This document shows positions 63,250-64,000 of a stretch of 64,000 nt of DNA, piece by piece. Each line of letters begins with the position of its first letter. The stretch's first letter is position 1. Where the stretch lies: assembly GCF_002754375.1 (NCBI RefSeq), contig NZ_PEFF01000001.1, forward strand, positions 1,612,001 through 1,676,000, read 5' to 3'. The stretch comes from Variovorax sp. 54. GTDB taxonomy: Bacteria > Pseudomonadota > Gammaproteobacteria > Burkholderiales > Burkholderiaceae_C. The notes below the pieces were generated by a model that worked only from the letters and a program-made list of their open reading frames with translations, was not told where the DNA came from and made no database searches. Both the position numbers and the translations under genes were made by a program.

Positions 63250-64000
63250 ACACGACCTCCCCCTCCTTGCGACTGGCGCGCGGCCTGCTGATGGCCGGCG
63301 CCATCGCCCTGCTTCTCTCATGCGGAGGCGGAGGAGGTGGTGGCGGTAGCGGCACGACGGGCTTCGGCGCCCTCGGCACCACGGCCACCGGCACCGGCAC
63401 TGGCACTGGCACTGGCACTGGCACTGGCACTGGCACTGGCACTGGCACGGGTACGGGTACCAATACCGGCGGTGGCGGTGGCGGCGGCGACAGCGGCTCG
63501 GGTGACGCAGGCTCCGGCAGCGGCACGGGCACGGGCACTGGCAGCACCGGAAGCACTGGTTCTGGCGGCGACAGCACCGCCAGCAACACCAACGGCGACG
63601 GCTCCGGCGTGGGCTCCGGCGGCACGGGCGTGACCGCCGACGCCGCCGGCATCGGCGCGGCCGACGGCCTGGGCAGCGTGATCCTCAACGGCCTGCGCTA
63701 CAACACCGACAGCGCCACCTTCAGCCTTGAGGACACCACCGAGCTGCAGATCGGCATGAGCGCGCGCATCGCCGGCAAGGTCAACGCCGACTTCACCAGC
63801 GGCATCGCCGCCACAGTCGTCTCGGCCGCCGAACTGCGCGGCGCCGTGTCGGCCATCGACCTGAAGAACGGCAGCTTCACCGTCATGGGCGCCCGCGTGA
63901 CCACCGACAACGCCACCGTCTGGGCCGACGCCGACGGCACCACCGACCTCGTCGACGGCGCCATCGTGCAGGTCTGGGGCCTGCCCGCCGCACCGGGCAC
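63246..64000 (+). CDS. DUF5666 domain lipoprotein (3' end outside window)
   Basis: About 251 residues to the window edge. Signal with lipobox L-L-S-C, then an extended Gly-rich region. Next comes a (Gly-Thr)12 stretch encoded by hexamers, a Gly/Ser region, and from about residue 145 a DUF5666 domain (VILNGLRYNTDSATFSLED, LRGAVSAIDLKNGSFTVMGA). DUF5666 modules are OB-like repeats of unknown ligand. Coupled to the DUF6502 gene. Confidence 0.85.
   Translation, partial: MNTTSPSLRLARGLLMAGAIALLLSCGGGGGGGGSGTTGFGALGTTATGTGTGTGTGTGTGTGTGTGTGTGTNTGGGGGGGDSGSGDAGSGSGTGTGTGSTGSTGSGGDSTASNTNGDGSGVGSGGTGVTADAAGIGAADGLGSVILNGLRYNTDSATFSLEDTTELQIGMSARIAGKVNADFTSGIAATVVSAAELRGAVSAIDLKNGSFTVMGARVTTDNATVWADADGTTDLVDGAIVQVWGLPAAPG
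63390..63461 (+). repeat. GGCACT hexanucleotide tandem repeat
   Basis: Eight perfect GGCACT copies (63396-63443) flanked by GGCACC, GGCACG, GGTACG and GGTACC, twelve hexamers in all, encoding Gly-Thr pairs. Length changes by hexamers keep the frame. Confidence 0.95.

Overview
The window is GC-rich and gene-dense, with no rRNA or tRNA that I can see. The gene content suggests a member of the Comamonadaceae in the Burkholderiales, most like Variovorax. Pointers are the rpsP-rimM-trmD-rplS and hda-pcnB-folK / purM-permease blocks, the CobD/CbiB-family gene beside hisC, the DUF6502-DUF5666 pair, and the style of intergenic inverted repeat. This is inference from gene content, not from a marker gene. 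No phage, insertion sequence or CRISPR array was found, so it reads as ordinary chromosome with accessory catabolic and surface modules.

Layout. 1-4.1 kb: indolepyruvate oxidoreductase (iorA, partial iorB) with a divergent MarR regulator. 4.1-7.9 kb: a four-gene overlapping catabolic operon (octopine-dehydrogenase-like, 3-hydroxyacyl-CoA dehydrogenase, an alpha/beta hydrolase lacking the serine nucleophile, a medium-chain reductase). 8-19.8 kb: RNA and translation housekeeping (rhlE, orn, an M48 protease, a pterin dehydratase, rsgA, then a hypothetical gene, hisC, a cobD-like gene, a NUDIX gene and rplS-trmD-rimM-rpsP). 19.9-28.7 kb: acetyltransferase, TM2 protein, Pit phosphate transport pair, TRIC channel, folK-pcnB-hda, purM and a permease. 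28.8-33.5 kb: a stress-type operon (cysteine hydrolase, DJ-1/PfpI protein, GlxA-type regulator reading in frame into an APH(6)-like kinase), an unknown membrane protein and an oxidoreductase-like small protein. 33.5-39.5 kb: two complete two-component systems enclosing a PAP2 phosphatase and an LpxO-type hydroxylase, probably an envelope remodelling block. 39.6-43.6 kb: hydrolase, NAD-dependent reductase with divergent HxlR regulator, OsmC, acetyltransferase, Lrp.

43.7-49 kb: dadA, an inverted-repeat element, then a Rieske oxygenase divergent from a substrate-binding protein / nucleobase deaminase / ureD operon. The two divergent promoters share two perfectly mirrored sequence blocks, so the halves are probably co-regulated. 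No urease structural genes and no ABC permease or ATPase accompany them, which makes this the most unusual locus here. 49-55.7 kb: lipoprotein, sterol desaturase family, Sel1-like protein, YeiH transporter with LysR regulator, and cstA with its YbdD partner. 55.9-62.3 kb: a minor-pilin operon pilE-pilV-pilW-pilX-pilY1-fimT, preceded by a triple palindromic operator. 62.4-64 kb: a DUF6502 gene and a DUF5666 lipoprotein with a Gly-Thr hexanucleotide repeat, cut by the window edge.
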